Positions 54,856-63,612 of a DNA stretch of 64,000 bases are shown here, one piece after another. This DNA is from Sphingosinicella sp. CPCC 101087. Lineage in GTDB: Bacteria; Pseudomonadota; Alphaproteobacteria; Sphingomonadales; Sphingomonadaceae. The number at the start of each line of letters is the position of its first letter. Position 1 is the first letter of the stretch. The notes below the pieces were generated by a model. It saw nothing but the letters and a program-made list of their open reading frames with translations. It had not been told where the DNA came from and searched no databases. Location of the stretch: contig NZ_SBFF01000001.1 in the NCBI RefSeq assembly GCF_004151485.1, forward strand, positions 1 through 64,000, in the 5' to 3' direction. The position numbers and the translations under genes are program-made.

Positions 54856-54991
54856 GCCAATTACCGACGATCGACCGCCCTGCGCTCGTGCCGAGCAGGA
54901 CTGGGCAGGGCTAGGACCGGATGACCAGGGCTGCGGCTGTCCGAAGTAGGCCGCGCGTGGACGTTTCGACAGGGTCAGCGGCCGGGTGGCT

Positions 54992-55813
54992 TCACGATGA
55001 TCGGGGCTGCCCGGAGGCGAACTTGACCGGTTCGCCGGCGCGCACGCCGTGGATGGAAGCGATGAGTCCGCCCCGCAGGCGGTAATGGACGTAGAGGTCC
55101 ACTTCGACCGCCTCGCCGCGCGCGAGCGGCATCACGCTGAAATCCGGCGCATCCTCGATCGCCGTGAAGCGACTGGTGAGATCGATGGCGATCGCCTCGT
55201 CGTCGGCCAGCGCCTTGCGCACCAGCAGGTCCTCGCGAACCTTCGGGAACATGGCGCGATAGAAATCGGCGATCGCCTGCTTGCCCCGGATGGGCGGCAG
55301 CGCGCGCAGCTGGAGCGTGACGTCGTCGGTGTAGAAAGCGGTGAAGCGGTCGAAATCGCCATGGCTGAAGGCTGCGGCATAAGCGTGGAAGGCGGCGACC
55401 TGGCTGGGATGGCCGCCCAGGCGCGGGATCGTCGTGACGCCACGCCCGGCCGGCCAGGTCATCGACTTCAATTCGACGATGCGGTCGTCCTTGAGACGGT
55501 AGGTGACGAAGAACTTCACGGTGATCGAATCGCCGGGATAGAGGTGACCGAAAGGGAAATCCGGCCGCTCCTTCGTGGCATGGAAATCCATGTCGATGTC
55601 GGCGAAGATGAGATCGCCCTGCTGCAGGAAGTTCTGCAGGCGGATCACTTCGCGCACGCCGTCATGCGCCCAGTTCAGGAAAGCGAGCAGGCCCTCCTTG
55701 CCCGGGTGTCGGCGGGTGCCGCCGGTGAAGACGATCTCGTCGTGGAAATAGCGATCGACGAGGGCCGCGTCGTCGCCCGTGTTGAACAGATCGACATAGT
55801 CCAGATAGTTCAT
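54992..55813 (-). CDS. Tandem SnoaL-like (NTF2) domain protein
   Basis: 274 residues with two NTF2-type domains: residues about 1-125 (MNYLDYVDLFNTGDDAALVDRYFHDEIVFTGG...) and about 130-265 (AYAAAFSHGDFDRFTAFYTDDVTLQL...). The second domain is similar to the single-domain protein encoded at 57370-57774 (GDFDRFTAFYTDDV versus KDFDRFSAFYAEDV). CAGGAGGGGCGCC precedes the ATG at 55813. It is the last gene of the long minus-strand operon, 35 bases after an ALDH gene. Function unknown; an isomerase or lyase is likely from the fold. Confidence 0.85.
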   Translation of the reverse strand: MNYLDYVDLFNTGDDAALVDRYFHDEIVFTGGTRRHPGKEGLLAFLNWAHDGVREVIRLQNFLQQGDLIFADIDMDFHATKERPDFPFGHLYPGDSITVKFFVTYRLKDDRIVELKSMTWPAGRGVTTIPRLGGHPSQVAAFHAYAAAFSHGDFDRFTAFYTDDVTLQLRALPPIRGKQAIADFYRAMFPKVREDLLVRKALADDEAIAIDLTSRFTAIEDAPDFSVMPLARGEAVEVDLYVHYRLRGGLIASIHGVRAGEPVKFASGQPRSS

Positions 55814-55848
55814 GGCGCCCCTCCTGCGGTCGCGAAGCGGATCGCGGG

Positions 55849-57351
55849 TCAAAGCGCCACGGTGACGGCCTTCAACTCGGTATAGGCCTCGACGCCGGCG
55901 CGGCCATTCTCGCGGCCCCAGCCCGATTGCTTGTAGCCGCCGAGCGGAAGCCCCGGATCGACGCCCGCGCCGCCATTGATGCGCACGGTGCCCGCCTTGA
56001 GCCGACGGCACAGCTTCAGGGCGGTGGACAGGTCGCGGGTCCAGATGGCCGACGACAGGCCATATTCGGTCGAGTTGGCCTGTGCCGCGACGGCGTCGAG
56101 ATCGTCGCCCTCGCCGAATTTCATCGCGCACAGAACAGGGCCGAAAATCTCCTCCTCGACCACGCGCATTCCCGATACGGTGCCGGTGAGGACGGTCGGC
56201 TGGATGAAATAGCCGGCATCCTGGTCCGACAGGCGCTGCCCGCCGACACTGATCGTCGCCCCCTCGCCCGCGCCACTCTCCACATAGGAAAGCACGCGGT
56301 CGAGCTGCTCCTGGCTGACGAGCGGGCCCATCTCGGTGCCCGGCGCGAGGCCCGGCCCGACCTTCAGCGTCCGCGCCCGTTCCTTGATGCCTTCCACCAC
56401 TTCGTCGAACACGGCTTCGTGGACGAAGAGGCGCGATCCGGCGGCGCAGACCTGGCCGGCATTGCCGAATATCCCCATCGCCGCGCCGGGTATCGCCTTA
56501 GAAAGGTCGGCGTCGGCGAAGATGATGTTGGGCGACTTGCCGCCCAGTTCGAGCGTCACGCGCTTGAGATTGCCGGTCGATGCCCGGACGATCGCCTTGC
56601 CCACCGCGGTCGAGCCGGTGAAGCTGACCTTGTCGACGCCCGGATGGTCGACGATGGCCGCGCCCGCGGTCTCGCCATATCCGGTGACGATGTTGACGAT
56701 TCCTGCGGGGAAGCCGGCCTCCAGAAGCAGCTCGCCCAGGATGACGGCGGTAAGCGGGGTCTGCTCGGCGGGCTTCAGCACCACGGTGCAGCCGGCCGCG
56801 AGCGCCGGCGCGATCTTGGCGACCGACATGACGAAGGGGAAGTTCCAGGGCACGATGGCGCCGACGACGCCGACCGGCTCGCGCAGCGTGAAGGCGTGCC
56901 ATTCGCCCGGGGCGGAGGGCTGGACCGTCTCGCCGGTGATCTTGGTCGCCCAGCCGGCATTGTAGCGAAGCTGATCGGCCGCACCCATCACCCCGGCGAA
57001 TTTGGCCATCATGAAGGGCATGCCGTTGTCGAGGCTCTCGGTGAGCGCGATACGCTCGCCATGCGCCTCGATCAGGTCGGCCAGCCTGAGCAGAAGCCGG
57101 GCGCGCTGTGCCGGGGGCGTCGCCGCCCAGCCGTCAAAGGCCCGGCGCGCCGCCTGGGCCGCCCGGTCGACATCCTCGCGGCCGCCGCTCGCCGCGCTCG
57201 CGAACACCTGGCCGGTGGCGGGATCCACGACATCGAACGTCTCGCCGGACGCGGCGGGAACGAAACGGCCGTCGATCAGCAGCTGGCGCGGACCGGAGGC
57301 GAGCTCCGAGCGGATCTGGTCGAGGGCAGCGGCGGCGAAGGGGGCGTTCAT
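55849..57351 (-). CDS. Aldehyde dehydrogenase
   Basis: NAD(P)-dependent oxidation of aldehydes to acids. 500 residues. Catalytic Cys in NAGQVCAAGSR, general-base Glu in TLELGGKSP, and cofactor segments PWNFPFVM and GSTAVGKAI. The end SGWGRENGRAGVEAYTE is typical of aldehyde dehydrogenases acting on phenylacetaldehyde or aromatic aldehydes. 18 bases after the SnoaL gene in the minus-strand operon. Confidence 0.95.
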   Translation of the reverse strand: MNAPFAAAALDQIRSELASGPRQLLIDGRFVPAASGETFDVVDPATGQVFASAASGGREDVDRAAQAARRAFDGWAATPPAQRARLLLRLADLIEAHGERIALTESLDNGMPFMMAKFAGVMGAADQLRYNAGWATKITGETVQPSAPGEWHAFTLREPVGVVGAIVPWNFPFVMSVAKIAPALAAGCTVVLKPAEQTPLTAVILGELLLEAGFPAGIVNIVTGYGETAGAAIVDHPGVDKVSFTGSTAVGKAIVRASTGNLKRVTLELGGKSPNIIFADADLSKAIPGAAMGIFGNAGQVCAAGSRLFVHEAVFDEVVEGIKERARTLKVGPGLAPGTEMGPLVSQEQLDRVLSYVESGAGEGATISVGGQRLSDQDAGYFIQPTVLTGTVSGMRVVEEEIFGPVLCAMKFGEGDDLDAVAAQANSTEYGLSSAIWTRDLSTALKLCRRLKAGTVRINGGAGVDPGLPLGGYKQSGWGRENGRAGVEAYTELKAVTVAL

Positions 57352-57369
57352 GAGGCTTTGTCCTGATTG

Positions 57370-57774
57370 TCAGAAGGTCGAGGGGCCGGTGGTCGCGTCC
57401 TGGACGCGGCGGGCGACGATGTCGGTGAAGCGGCCGTCCTTCACCGTGTAGAAGATGACGCTCTTGATGAAGATCGACTGGCCGGGGACGAGCGGGCCGG
57501 CGATGAAGCCGGGATCGTCCTTCAGCGCCTTGAACTCGGTATCGAGCTCGACCGCTATTCCTTCTTCGTCGGCGACGAGGCGGACGACCTCGAGCCGCTC
57601 GTCGCAGCGGGTGGCGACGTCGCGATAGAAGTCGACGATCTCCCGGCGGCTGGTGAGCATCCGCTTGCCGGAAAGGCTGAGCCTCACGTCCTCGGCATAG
57701 AAGGCGCTGAAGCGGTCGAAATCCTTCGCGTTGAAGCCGCCGATATAGTCGCGGACGAAGATCTCCTTGTTCAT
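57370..57774 (-). CDS. SnoaL-like (NTF2) protein
   Basis: 134 residues, one NTF2 domain: FVRDYIGGFNAKDFDRFSAFYAEDVRLSLSGKR, REIVDFYRDVATRCDERLEVVRLVADEEGIAVELDTEFKA and the closing VIFYTVKDGRFTDIVARRV. Its ATG overlaps the stop of the second GMC gene as ATGA. It is a paralogue of the second half of the tandem SnoaL protein in the same operon. LdpA-type lyases share the fold; function here is not known. Confidence 0.87.
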   Translation of the reverse strand: MNKEIFVRDYIGGFNAKDFDRFSAFYAEDVRLSLSGKRMLTSRREIVDFYRDVATRCDERLEVVRLVADEEGIAVELDTEFKALKDDPGFIAGPLVPGQSIFIKSVIFYTVKDGRFTDIVARRVQDATTGPSTF

Positions 57775-59432
57775 GCGAGCATCCTTTCCTGCGCCCGGGC
57801 CGGGGCGAGTTCGTGTTCCGGCGCGAGCGCCGGCCGTCCGAGGATCAGGTCGGCCGCTTTCTCGGCGATCATGATGGTCGGCGCGTTGGTGTTGCCGCCG
57901 GGCACGGTCGGCATGACCGAGGCGTCGACGACGCGAAGCCCCTCGACACCGCGAACGCGCAGCTGCGGATCGACGACGCTGTCCGGGCGGCCGCCCATCG
58001 CGCAGGTCCCGACCGGATGCTGGGTCACCTGGCTGTGCTGCCGGATATGGTCGTCGAGCGCCTCGTCGGTCGTGGCCTGCCCGCCGGGCTGGATCTCCTC
58101 GCCGATCAGCTCGGCCTGCGGCGGCGTGCGGTAGATGCGCCGAACGATCTCGATGCCGCGCCGGGCCGTCTCGAAATCCTCTGCTTCCGAGAAGATGTTC
58201 AGCGTGATCGCCGGCGGATCGGCCGGATCGGCCGAGCGCAACTTCAGGAAACCGTGGCTTCGCGGATGGAGCAGGATCACGTCCGCGGTGACCCGATGCT
58301 CCTGGCGCTTGCCGATGCCGGGAAACCAGATCTTCGCGTCCATGCGGATCGGATTGCTCCAGATCTGTATGTCCGGCTGGGCGAGGTCGGGGCGGGTGCG
58401 GAGCACCGGATTGCAGCTGTTGACCTGGCTCGAGAAGGTGCCCTTGCCGGTCAGAGCCCATTGCGTCACGGCGAGCGCGACGCGGTCGAAGCGAAGCTGG
58501 TTCAAGAAGCTGACCGGCTGCTTCAAGGCGAAGTGGACCGGCACGCGCGGATGTTCGTACAGGTTGCGGCCGACATTGGGACTGTCGACGCGCGTCTCGA
58601 TCCCATGCTCGGCGAGATGCTCGCGCGGCCCGATGCCGGAGAGCATCAGCAGCTGCGGGCTGTTATAGGCGCCGCCGGAGAGGATCACCTCCCGCCCCGC
58701 ATGCGCCACGACCGTCTTGCCGTCGCGCACATATTCGATCCCGACGGCGCGCCCCTGCTCGATGATCACCCGCCGGGTCAGCGCATCGGTGACGACGTGG
58801 AGATTCCGCCGGGCGAGCGCGGGCACCAGATAGGCCCGGGCGGTGCTCGATCGCCGGCCCCTCCGGTCGATGGTGAGCTCGCCCCGGGCGAAGCCTTCCT
58901 CGACCGGCCCGTGCAGGTCGTCGGTGACGTTGAAGCCGGCGGCTTCGGCGGTCGCCATGAGCGGCTCGTGGAGCCGGTGCTCGGTCGCGACCGGCACGAC
59001 GCTGAGCGGGCCGCTGTCGCCATGATAGGGCCCGGCGCCGCGCCAGCTCGTCTCCATCTTCTTGAAGTAGGGAAGAACGTCGGCGAAGCTCCAGCCCTCG
59101 CAGCCCATCTGCCGCCAGGTGTCGAAGTCGAGGCTGTGGCCCCGCATGTAGAACATGCCGTTGATCGACGACGAGCCGCCGAGCACCCGCCCGCGCGGAA
59201 GCATGATCTGGCGGCCGCCGAGTTGCGGCTCCGGCTCGGACTTGTAGGGCCAGACGAAACGCGGATTGAACAAAGCGCGCAGGAAGCCGAGCGGCATGTC
59301 GAGCAGGAAATGCCGGTGGCTCCCGCCTGCCTCGACCAGCAGGACGCGATTGGCGGGATCCTCGCTCAGCCGGTTGGCGAGCACGCATCCGGCGGAGCCG
59401 GCACCGACGATGATATAGTCGAAGCGCTCCAT
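57771..59432 (-). CDS. GMC-family FAD-dependent oxidoreductase (second of pair)
   Basis: 553 residues. FAD-binding FDYIIVGAGSAGCVLANRLSED at the N-terminus, PRGRVLGGSSSINGM, GAYNSPQLLMLSGIGP and the active-site His in QHPVGTCAMGG. Length and pattern match the choline/alcohol-dehydrogenase branch. Starts one base after the stop of the other GMC gene, so the two are translated together. Such enzymes oxidise primary alcohols, here perhaps side-chain alcohols of aromatic dimers. Confidence 0.93.
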   Translation of the reverse strand: MERFDYIIVGAGSAGCVLANRLSEDPANRVLLVEAGGSHRHFLLDMPLGFLRALFNPRFVWPYKSEPEPQLGGRQIMLPRGRVLGGSSSINGMFYMRGHSLDFDTWRQMGCEGWSFADVLPYFKKMETSWRGAGPYHGDSGPLSVVPVATEHRLHEPLMATAEAAGFNVTDDLHGPVEEGFARGELTIDRRGRRSSTARAYLVPALARRNLHVVTDALTRRVIIEQGRAVGIEYVRDGKTVVAHAGREVILSGGAYNSPQLLMLSGIGPREHLAEHGIETRVDSPNVGRNLYEHPRVPVHFALKQPVSFLNQLRFDRVALAVTQWALTGKGTFSSQVNSCNPVLRTRPDLAQPDIQIWSNPIRMDAKIWFPGIGKRQEHRVTADVILLHPRSHGFLKLRSADPADPPAITLNIFSEAEDFETARRGIEIVRRIYRTPPQAELIGEEIQPGGQATTDEALDDHIRQHSQVTQHPVGTCAMGGRPDSVVDPQLRVRGVEGLRVVDASVMPTVPGGNTNAPTIMIAEKAADLILGRPALAPEHELAPARAQERMLA

Positions 59433-59433
59433 A

Positions 59434-61053
59434 TCAGGCGGCTTCGGCCATCGACTCGCGCTCGCGGATCAGGTCGGCCGCCTTCTCCGCGATCATGATG
59501 GCCGGCGCGTTGGTGTTGCCGCCGACGATGGTCGGCATGATCGAGCAGTCGACGACTCGCAGGCCCTCGATGCCGTGCACCTTCAGCCGCTCGTCGACCA
59601 CGGCCTCGGGCCCGGTCCCCATCGCGCAGCTGCTGGTCGGGTGCATGGCGGTGCCGACCCGGCTGCGGACGAAGGCGTCGATCTCTGCATCCGTCTCGAC
59701 CGACGGACCCGGCACCAGCTCGCCGCGCACGATGCCGCGCGCCGGGTCGATCTCGAAGAAGCGGCGGGTGAAGCGGACGAAGCGGCGGAAGGACGCGCGG
59801 TCGCCCTCCGTCGACAGCAGGTTGAACAGGATCCTGGGCTTGTCGTGCGGATCGGCCGAGCGAAGCGTGACGCTGCCGCGGCTCTCGGGATGGAGCAGCA
59901 CGTTCGAGATGGAGAAGATGTCGCCGCGGCGGGCGCGGATGCCCGGGAACCAGATTTTCGCATCCATCGCGACCGGGCTGATGAGAATCTGGTCGTCGGG
60001 GCGGTCCAGCCCTTCGCGCGTGCGGATGAACCCCTGGGCGCCCACCGGCAGGCCGGCCACCGGGCCGGTGCCGAAAAGCTGCCAGCGAAGCACCGCCAGG
60101 GCCATCCGGTCGAAGCGCAGCTGCCGGTCGAAGGTGAAGGGCCCGCTCGCTTCGAAGAGCATCGGGATCGAGGCGTGGTCCTGCAGGTTGCGTCCGACGC
60201 CGGGCAGGTCGAGGACGACGTCGATCCCGTGCGAACGCAGTTCGTCCGCCGGGCCGATGCCGGACAGCAAGAGGATCTGGGGCGAGTTGAACGCGCCCGC
60301 TGACAGGATCACCTCGCGATCCGCATGCACGGTCTCGATCCGCCCGTCTTTCTCGTAGGACAGGCCGATCGCCCTTCCCTTCTCGACCAGGACGCGGGTG
60401 GTGAGCGCTTGGCTGATGACGGTGAGGTTCGGCCGGGACAAAGCCGGCTTGAGGTAGCGCGCGGCGGTACTCGCCCGGCGGCCGCGATGAACGGTGAAAT
60501 CGGGTGCGCTGAAGCCTTCCCGCTCGTCGCCGTGAAAATCGTCCAGGTGGGGAAAGCCGAGCCTCCCCGCCGTCTCGATGAGGCGCGGATAGACATAGTC
60601 GTCGGTGAGGTGCCGGGCGACGCTGATCGGACCCGATCCGCCGTGATGCGGCGACTCGCCGCGCCAGTTCGCCTCCGACCGGCGGAAGTAGGGCAGCACG
60701 TCGTCATGGCTCCAGCCGCGCGCGCCCATCTGCGCCCACTGGTCGTAATCGGCCGGATGCCCGCGCGAATACATCATGCCGTTGATCGACGAGCAGCCGC
60801 CGATCACCTTGCCGCGCGGCGCGGGGATCGAGCGGCCGTCGGCGTGCGGCTCGGGCTCCGATGCATAGCCCCAGCCGATCCCGGGATCGTGCATCGTCCG
60901 GAACCAGGCGAGGGGCATGCTGATCTGCGTCTTCGCGTCGCTGCCGCCCGCCTCGAGCAGCAGCACGCGAACCGACGGGTCCTCCGACAGGCGCGCGGCA
61001 AGCACGCAGCCGGAGGAACCGGCGCCGGCAATCACATAATCGTAAGCGGGCAT
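59434..61053 (-). CDS. GMC-family FAD-dependent oxidoreductase (first of pair)
   Basis: 539 residues. YDYVIAGAGSSGCVLAARLSED, PRGKVIGGCSSINGM, GAFNSPQILLLSGIGP, and MHPTSSCAMGT with the catalytic His. It is clearly homologous to the next gene but not a recent copy, given the many differences. The ATG at 61053 is preferred; the frame continues to 61164 into the decarboxylase gene. It is 8 bases after the LigW-like gene. Confidence 0.93.
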   Translation of the reverse strand: MPAYDYVIAGAGSSGCVLAARLSEDPSVRVLLLEAGGSDAKTQISMPLAWFRTMHDPGIGWGYASEPEPHADGRSIPAPRGKVIGGCSSINGMMYSRGHPADYDQWAQMGARGWSHDDVLPYFRRSEANWRGESPHHGGSGPISVARHLTDDYVYPRLIETAGRLGFPHLDDFHGDEREGFSAPDFTVHRGRRASTAARYLKPALSRPNLTVISQALTTRVLVEKGRAIGLSYEKDGRIETVHADREVILSAGAFNSPQILLLSGIGPADELRSHGIDVVLDLPGVGRNLQDHASIPMLFEASGPFTFDRQLRFDRMALAVLRWQLFGTGPVAGLPVGAQGFIRTREGLDRPDDQILISPVAMDAKIWFPGIRARRGDIFSISNVLLHPESRGSVTLRSADPHDKPRILFNLLSTEGDRASFRRFVRFTRRFFEIDPARGIVRGELVPGPSVETDAEIDAFVRSRVGTAMHPTSSCAMGTGPEAVVDERLKVHGIEGLRVVDCSIMPTIVGGNTNAPAIMIAEKAADLIRERESMAEAA

Positions 61054-61061
61054 TCGCCGTC

Positions 61062-62114
61062 CTACAGCTTGAACACGCGCTCCGCGTTGGTCTGGAAGAA
61101 TTTCTTCTTCGTTTCCAGCGGCATGTCCATATTGTCGAGGATCGTCACTTCCTCGGGCGGGCATTGATAGGGGAAGTCCATGGCGTAAAGGACGCGATCC
61201 TCGCCGATCACCTGCTGGGCGAACTTGATCGCCGGTTCCCAGGCGACGCCGCTGTTGGTGATGTAGAAATTCTCCTTCAGATAGTTGGAGACCTTCTCCT
61301 TCTTCAGCGGCTTGAGGAAGTCGTAGCGCGCCGCCCGGATTCCGGCCTGATGCATGAAGTCGAGCCGGTACATCCAGTAAGGCAGCGCCTCGCCCATGTG
61401 GCCGATGATCACCTGGAGCTTCGGGTAGCGATCGAAGACACCTTTCACGATCAGCCGAAGCGCATGCATGCCGGTTTCGACGCCGAATCCGAAGATGGCG
61501 CCGTCGAGGCCGCTTTCCAGCATAGGCCGGATCATGTCGGCGGGCGGCGTCTGCGGATGAAGATAGATGGGAACGTCCATCGCCTCGGCCGCCTCCAGCG
61601 TGGCGCCGAACTTCGGATCGTCCAGATACTCGCCGTGAATGTGCGAGTTGATCACCACCGCCTTCATGCCGAGCTTCGAGACGGCGCGCTCGATCTCCTG
61701 GCCCGCTTTCTCGCCGGCGTGCGGCGCAACCGCGGCCATGCCGGTGAAGCGGTCGGGATATTTGCGGCAGGCCTCGGACAGCCGGTCATTGGCGAGGATC
61801 GACAAGGCATGGCCGTCCTCCGCGGTCATCACCTGGGTGCCCGGCGCGGTGAGGCCGATCACCTGGCGATCGATGCCGCGCGCATCCATGTCGGCGAGGC
61901 GAAGCTCGCCCAGGTCCTGGAGGCGATCGAAGATGAAGCGCGGCCGCTCGGCCTGGCTGTTGATGTAGAATCCCATGAGGCTGTAGAAACCGGGATCGAC
62001 GTCCCCGGCCGCGAGCAGCTTGCGATAAGCCTCAATCATCTCGGGCGGCGCGAACGCCTCCTCGGTCGCGATGCGAAGATAGCCCTGGCTGCCGCCGGTC
62101 TTGAGTTCGGTCAT
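61062..62114 (-). CDS. ligW: LigW-type 5-carboxyvanillate decarboxylase (amidohydrolase family)
   Basis: 350 residues. It follows LigW of lignin-degrading sphingomonads along its full length: TGGSQGYLRIATEEAFAP, DGAIFGFGVETGMH, GHMGEALPYWMYRLDFMHQAG and TNSGVAWEPAIKF. Metal and catalytic residues correspond: Glu19, His186, His239, Asp313, with Arg250 and Tyr316. LigW removes the carboxylate of 5-carboxyvanillate without oxygen or organic cofactor. A related aromatic acid could be the substrate here. It is 9 bases after an ALDH gene and 8 before the GMC pair. Confidence 0.88.
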   Translation of the reverse strand: MTELKTGGSQGYLRIATEEAFAPPEMIEAYRKLLAAGDVDPGFYSLMGFYINSQAERPRFIFDRLQDLGELRLADMDARGIDRQVIGLTAPGTQVMTAEDGHALSILANDRLSEACRKYPDRFTGMAAVAPHAGEKAGQEIERAVSKLGMKAVVINSHIHGEYLDDPKFGATLEAAEAMDVPIYLHPQTPPADMIRPMLESGLDGAIFGFGVETGMHALRLIVKGVFDRYPKLQVIIGHMGEALPYWMYRLDFMHQAGIRAARYDFLKPLKKEKVSNYLKENFYITNSGVAWEPAIKFAQQVIGEDRVLYAMDFPYQCPPEEVTILDNMDMPLETKKKFFQTNAERVFKL

Positions 62115-62123
62115 TGTCTTTCC

Positions 62124-63575
62124 TCAGGCTTGGTGGATGGCTTTGGTGACGAGAAAGGCGGACAGGCCCTCGGGTCCGTCCTCGGAGCCGTGGCCGCTCT
62201 CCTTGACCCCGCCGAACGGGGAATCGGGCGCGGCCATCATGACCGAATTGATCCCGACCATGCCGACCTCGAGCGCATCGGCGATGAGGTTGGCGGTCCG
62301 GCCATTTTCGGTGAAAGCGTAGCCGGCAAGGCCGTAGGGCAGCCGGTTGGCCTGCTCCACCACCTCGTCGAGCGTGGAGAAGCGCTGGGTCGCGACGACG
62401 GGGCCGAACGGCTCTTCGTTCATGATCCGCGCGGACAAGGGCACGTCGGTCAGCAGCGTCGGCCTGAAGAAAAAGCCCTCCTCGCCGTGCCGTTCGCCGC
62501 CGCTGCGCAAGGTCGCCCCCTGCTCGACCGCGTCCCTGACGAAAGCCTCGACCGCCTCCGGCCGCCGGGGATTGGCCATCGGACCCATATGGGTCGTATC
62601 GAGCAGGCCATCGCCCAGATTCATGCGCTCGAGGCGCTTCTGGAAGGCGTCGATGAAGCGGTCGTGAATCCCCTCCTGGACGTAGAAGCGGGTGGGCGAC
62701 ACGCAGACCTGGCCGGCATTGCGGCACTTGGATATGGCCAGCAGCTCCACCGCCCGATCGAGGTCGCAATCGTCGAAGACGATGACGGGCGCGTGTCCGC
62801 CCAGCTCCATCGTCGTCACCATCATCGTCTCGGCCGCGAGCTTCATCAGATGCTTGCCGACCGGAACCGAGCCGGTGAACGTGATCTTGCGGGTGACCGG
62901 GCTGGCGAGCAGGCGGCGCGACACTTCGTCCGGCACGCCGAAGACGAGCTGGACGACGCCCGGCGGGATCCCCGCGTCGATCACCGCCTGGACGATCGCC
63001 ATCGCCGAGGCGGGGGCTTCCTCCGCCGGCTTCAAGATGACCGAGCAGCCCGCGGCGATCGCCGGAGCGATCTTGCGGGCCGGATTGTGGATCGGGAAGT
63101 TCCATGGCGCGAAGGCGGCGACCGGGCCGACCGGCTCCTTCATCACGAGCGAACGCGTCCCGGTCGGACGCATCAGAACGCGGCCGTAGATCCGCTTCGT
63201 CTCCTCACCCATCCATTCGAACAGGCCGGCGGCGCCCATCGTCTCGGCGCGCGTCTCGGGCAAGGTCTTGCCTTCCTCCATCGTGGCCAGGCGCGCGATC
63301 GTGTCCGCCCGCTCGCGGATCAGCCGGGCCGCACCCTTGAGCACCGCCGCCCGCTGGTCCGCGCTGGCCTTGCGCCATTCGCGAAAGCCGCGATCCGCGG
63401 CATCGAGTGCGCGATCGAGGTCGGCCGCGTCGGCCAGCGGGAGCTCGCCCAGCGGCTTCCCGGTGGCCGGATTGAGCACCGGCTGAGTGCGGCGCTGGTC
63501 GGCGCCGACCCACTCTCCATCGATGTGCAGGCCCAGCTTCGGATATTGGACGGTCGAGTTTTCCTGATCAGCCAT
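62124..63575 (-). CDS. Aldehyde dehydrogenase, SSADH-like
   Basis: 483 residues. Catalytic Cys in NAGQVCVSPTR, Glu in MELGGHAP, PWNFPIHN and GSVPVGKHLMK at the cofactor site. This is the succinate-semialdehyde/aromatic-aldehyde branch and not the same branch as the other ALDH of the operon. The ATG at 63575 (MADQENS) is preferred; the open frame further upstream runs into the carotenoid oxygenase gene. 9 bases separate it from the LigW-like gene. Confidence 0.95.
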   Translation of the reverse strand: MADQENSTVQYPKLGLHIDGEWVGADQRRTQPVLNPATGKPLGELPLADAADLDRALDAADRGFREWRKASADQRAAVLKGAARLIRERADTIARLATMEEGKTLPETRAETMGAAGLFEWMGEETKRIYGRVLMRPTGTRSLVMKEPVGPVAAFAPWNFPIHNPARKIAPAIAAGCSVILKPAEEAPASAMAIVQAVIDAGIPPGVVQLVFGVPDEVSRRLLASPVTRKITFTGSVPVGKHLMKLAAETMMVTTMELGGHAPVIVFDDCDLDRAVELLAISKCRNAGQVCVSPTRFYVQEGIHDRFIDAFQKRLERMNLGDGLLDTTHMGPMANPRRPEAVEAFVRDAVEQGATLRSGGERHGEEGFFFRPTLLTDVPLSARIMNEEPFGPVVATQRFSTLDEVVEQANRLPYGLAGYAFTENGRTANLIADALEVGMVGINSVMMAAPDSPFGGVKESGHGSEDGPEGLSAFLVTKAIHQA

Positions 63576-63612
63576 GAAGGATTCCTGTGTTGGGAAAGGG
63601 GGGAGTAGGGGG

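Noticed and set aside
61164-63608. 814-codon plus-strand frame opposite LigW-like and ALDH genes
   Set aside because: Long because of GC-biased third positions; it has no recognisable domain, while the minus strand encodes two complete enzymes.
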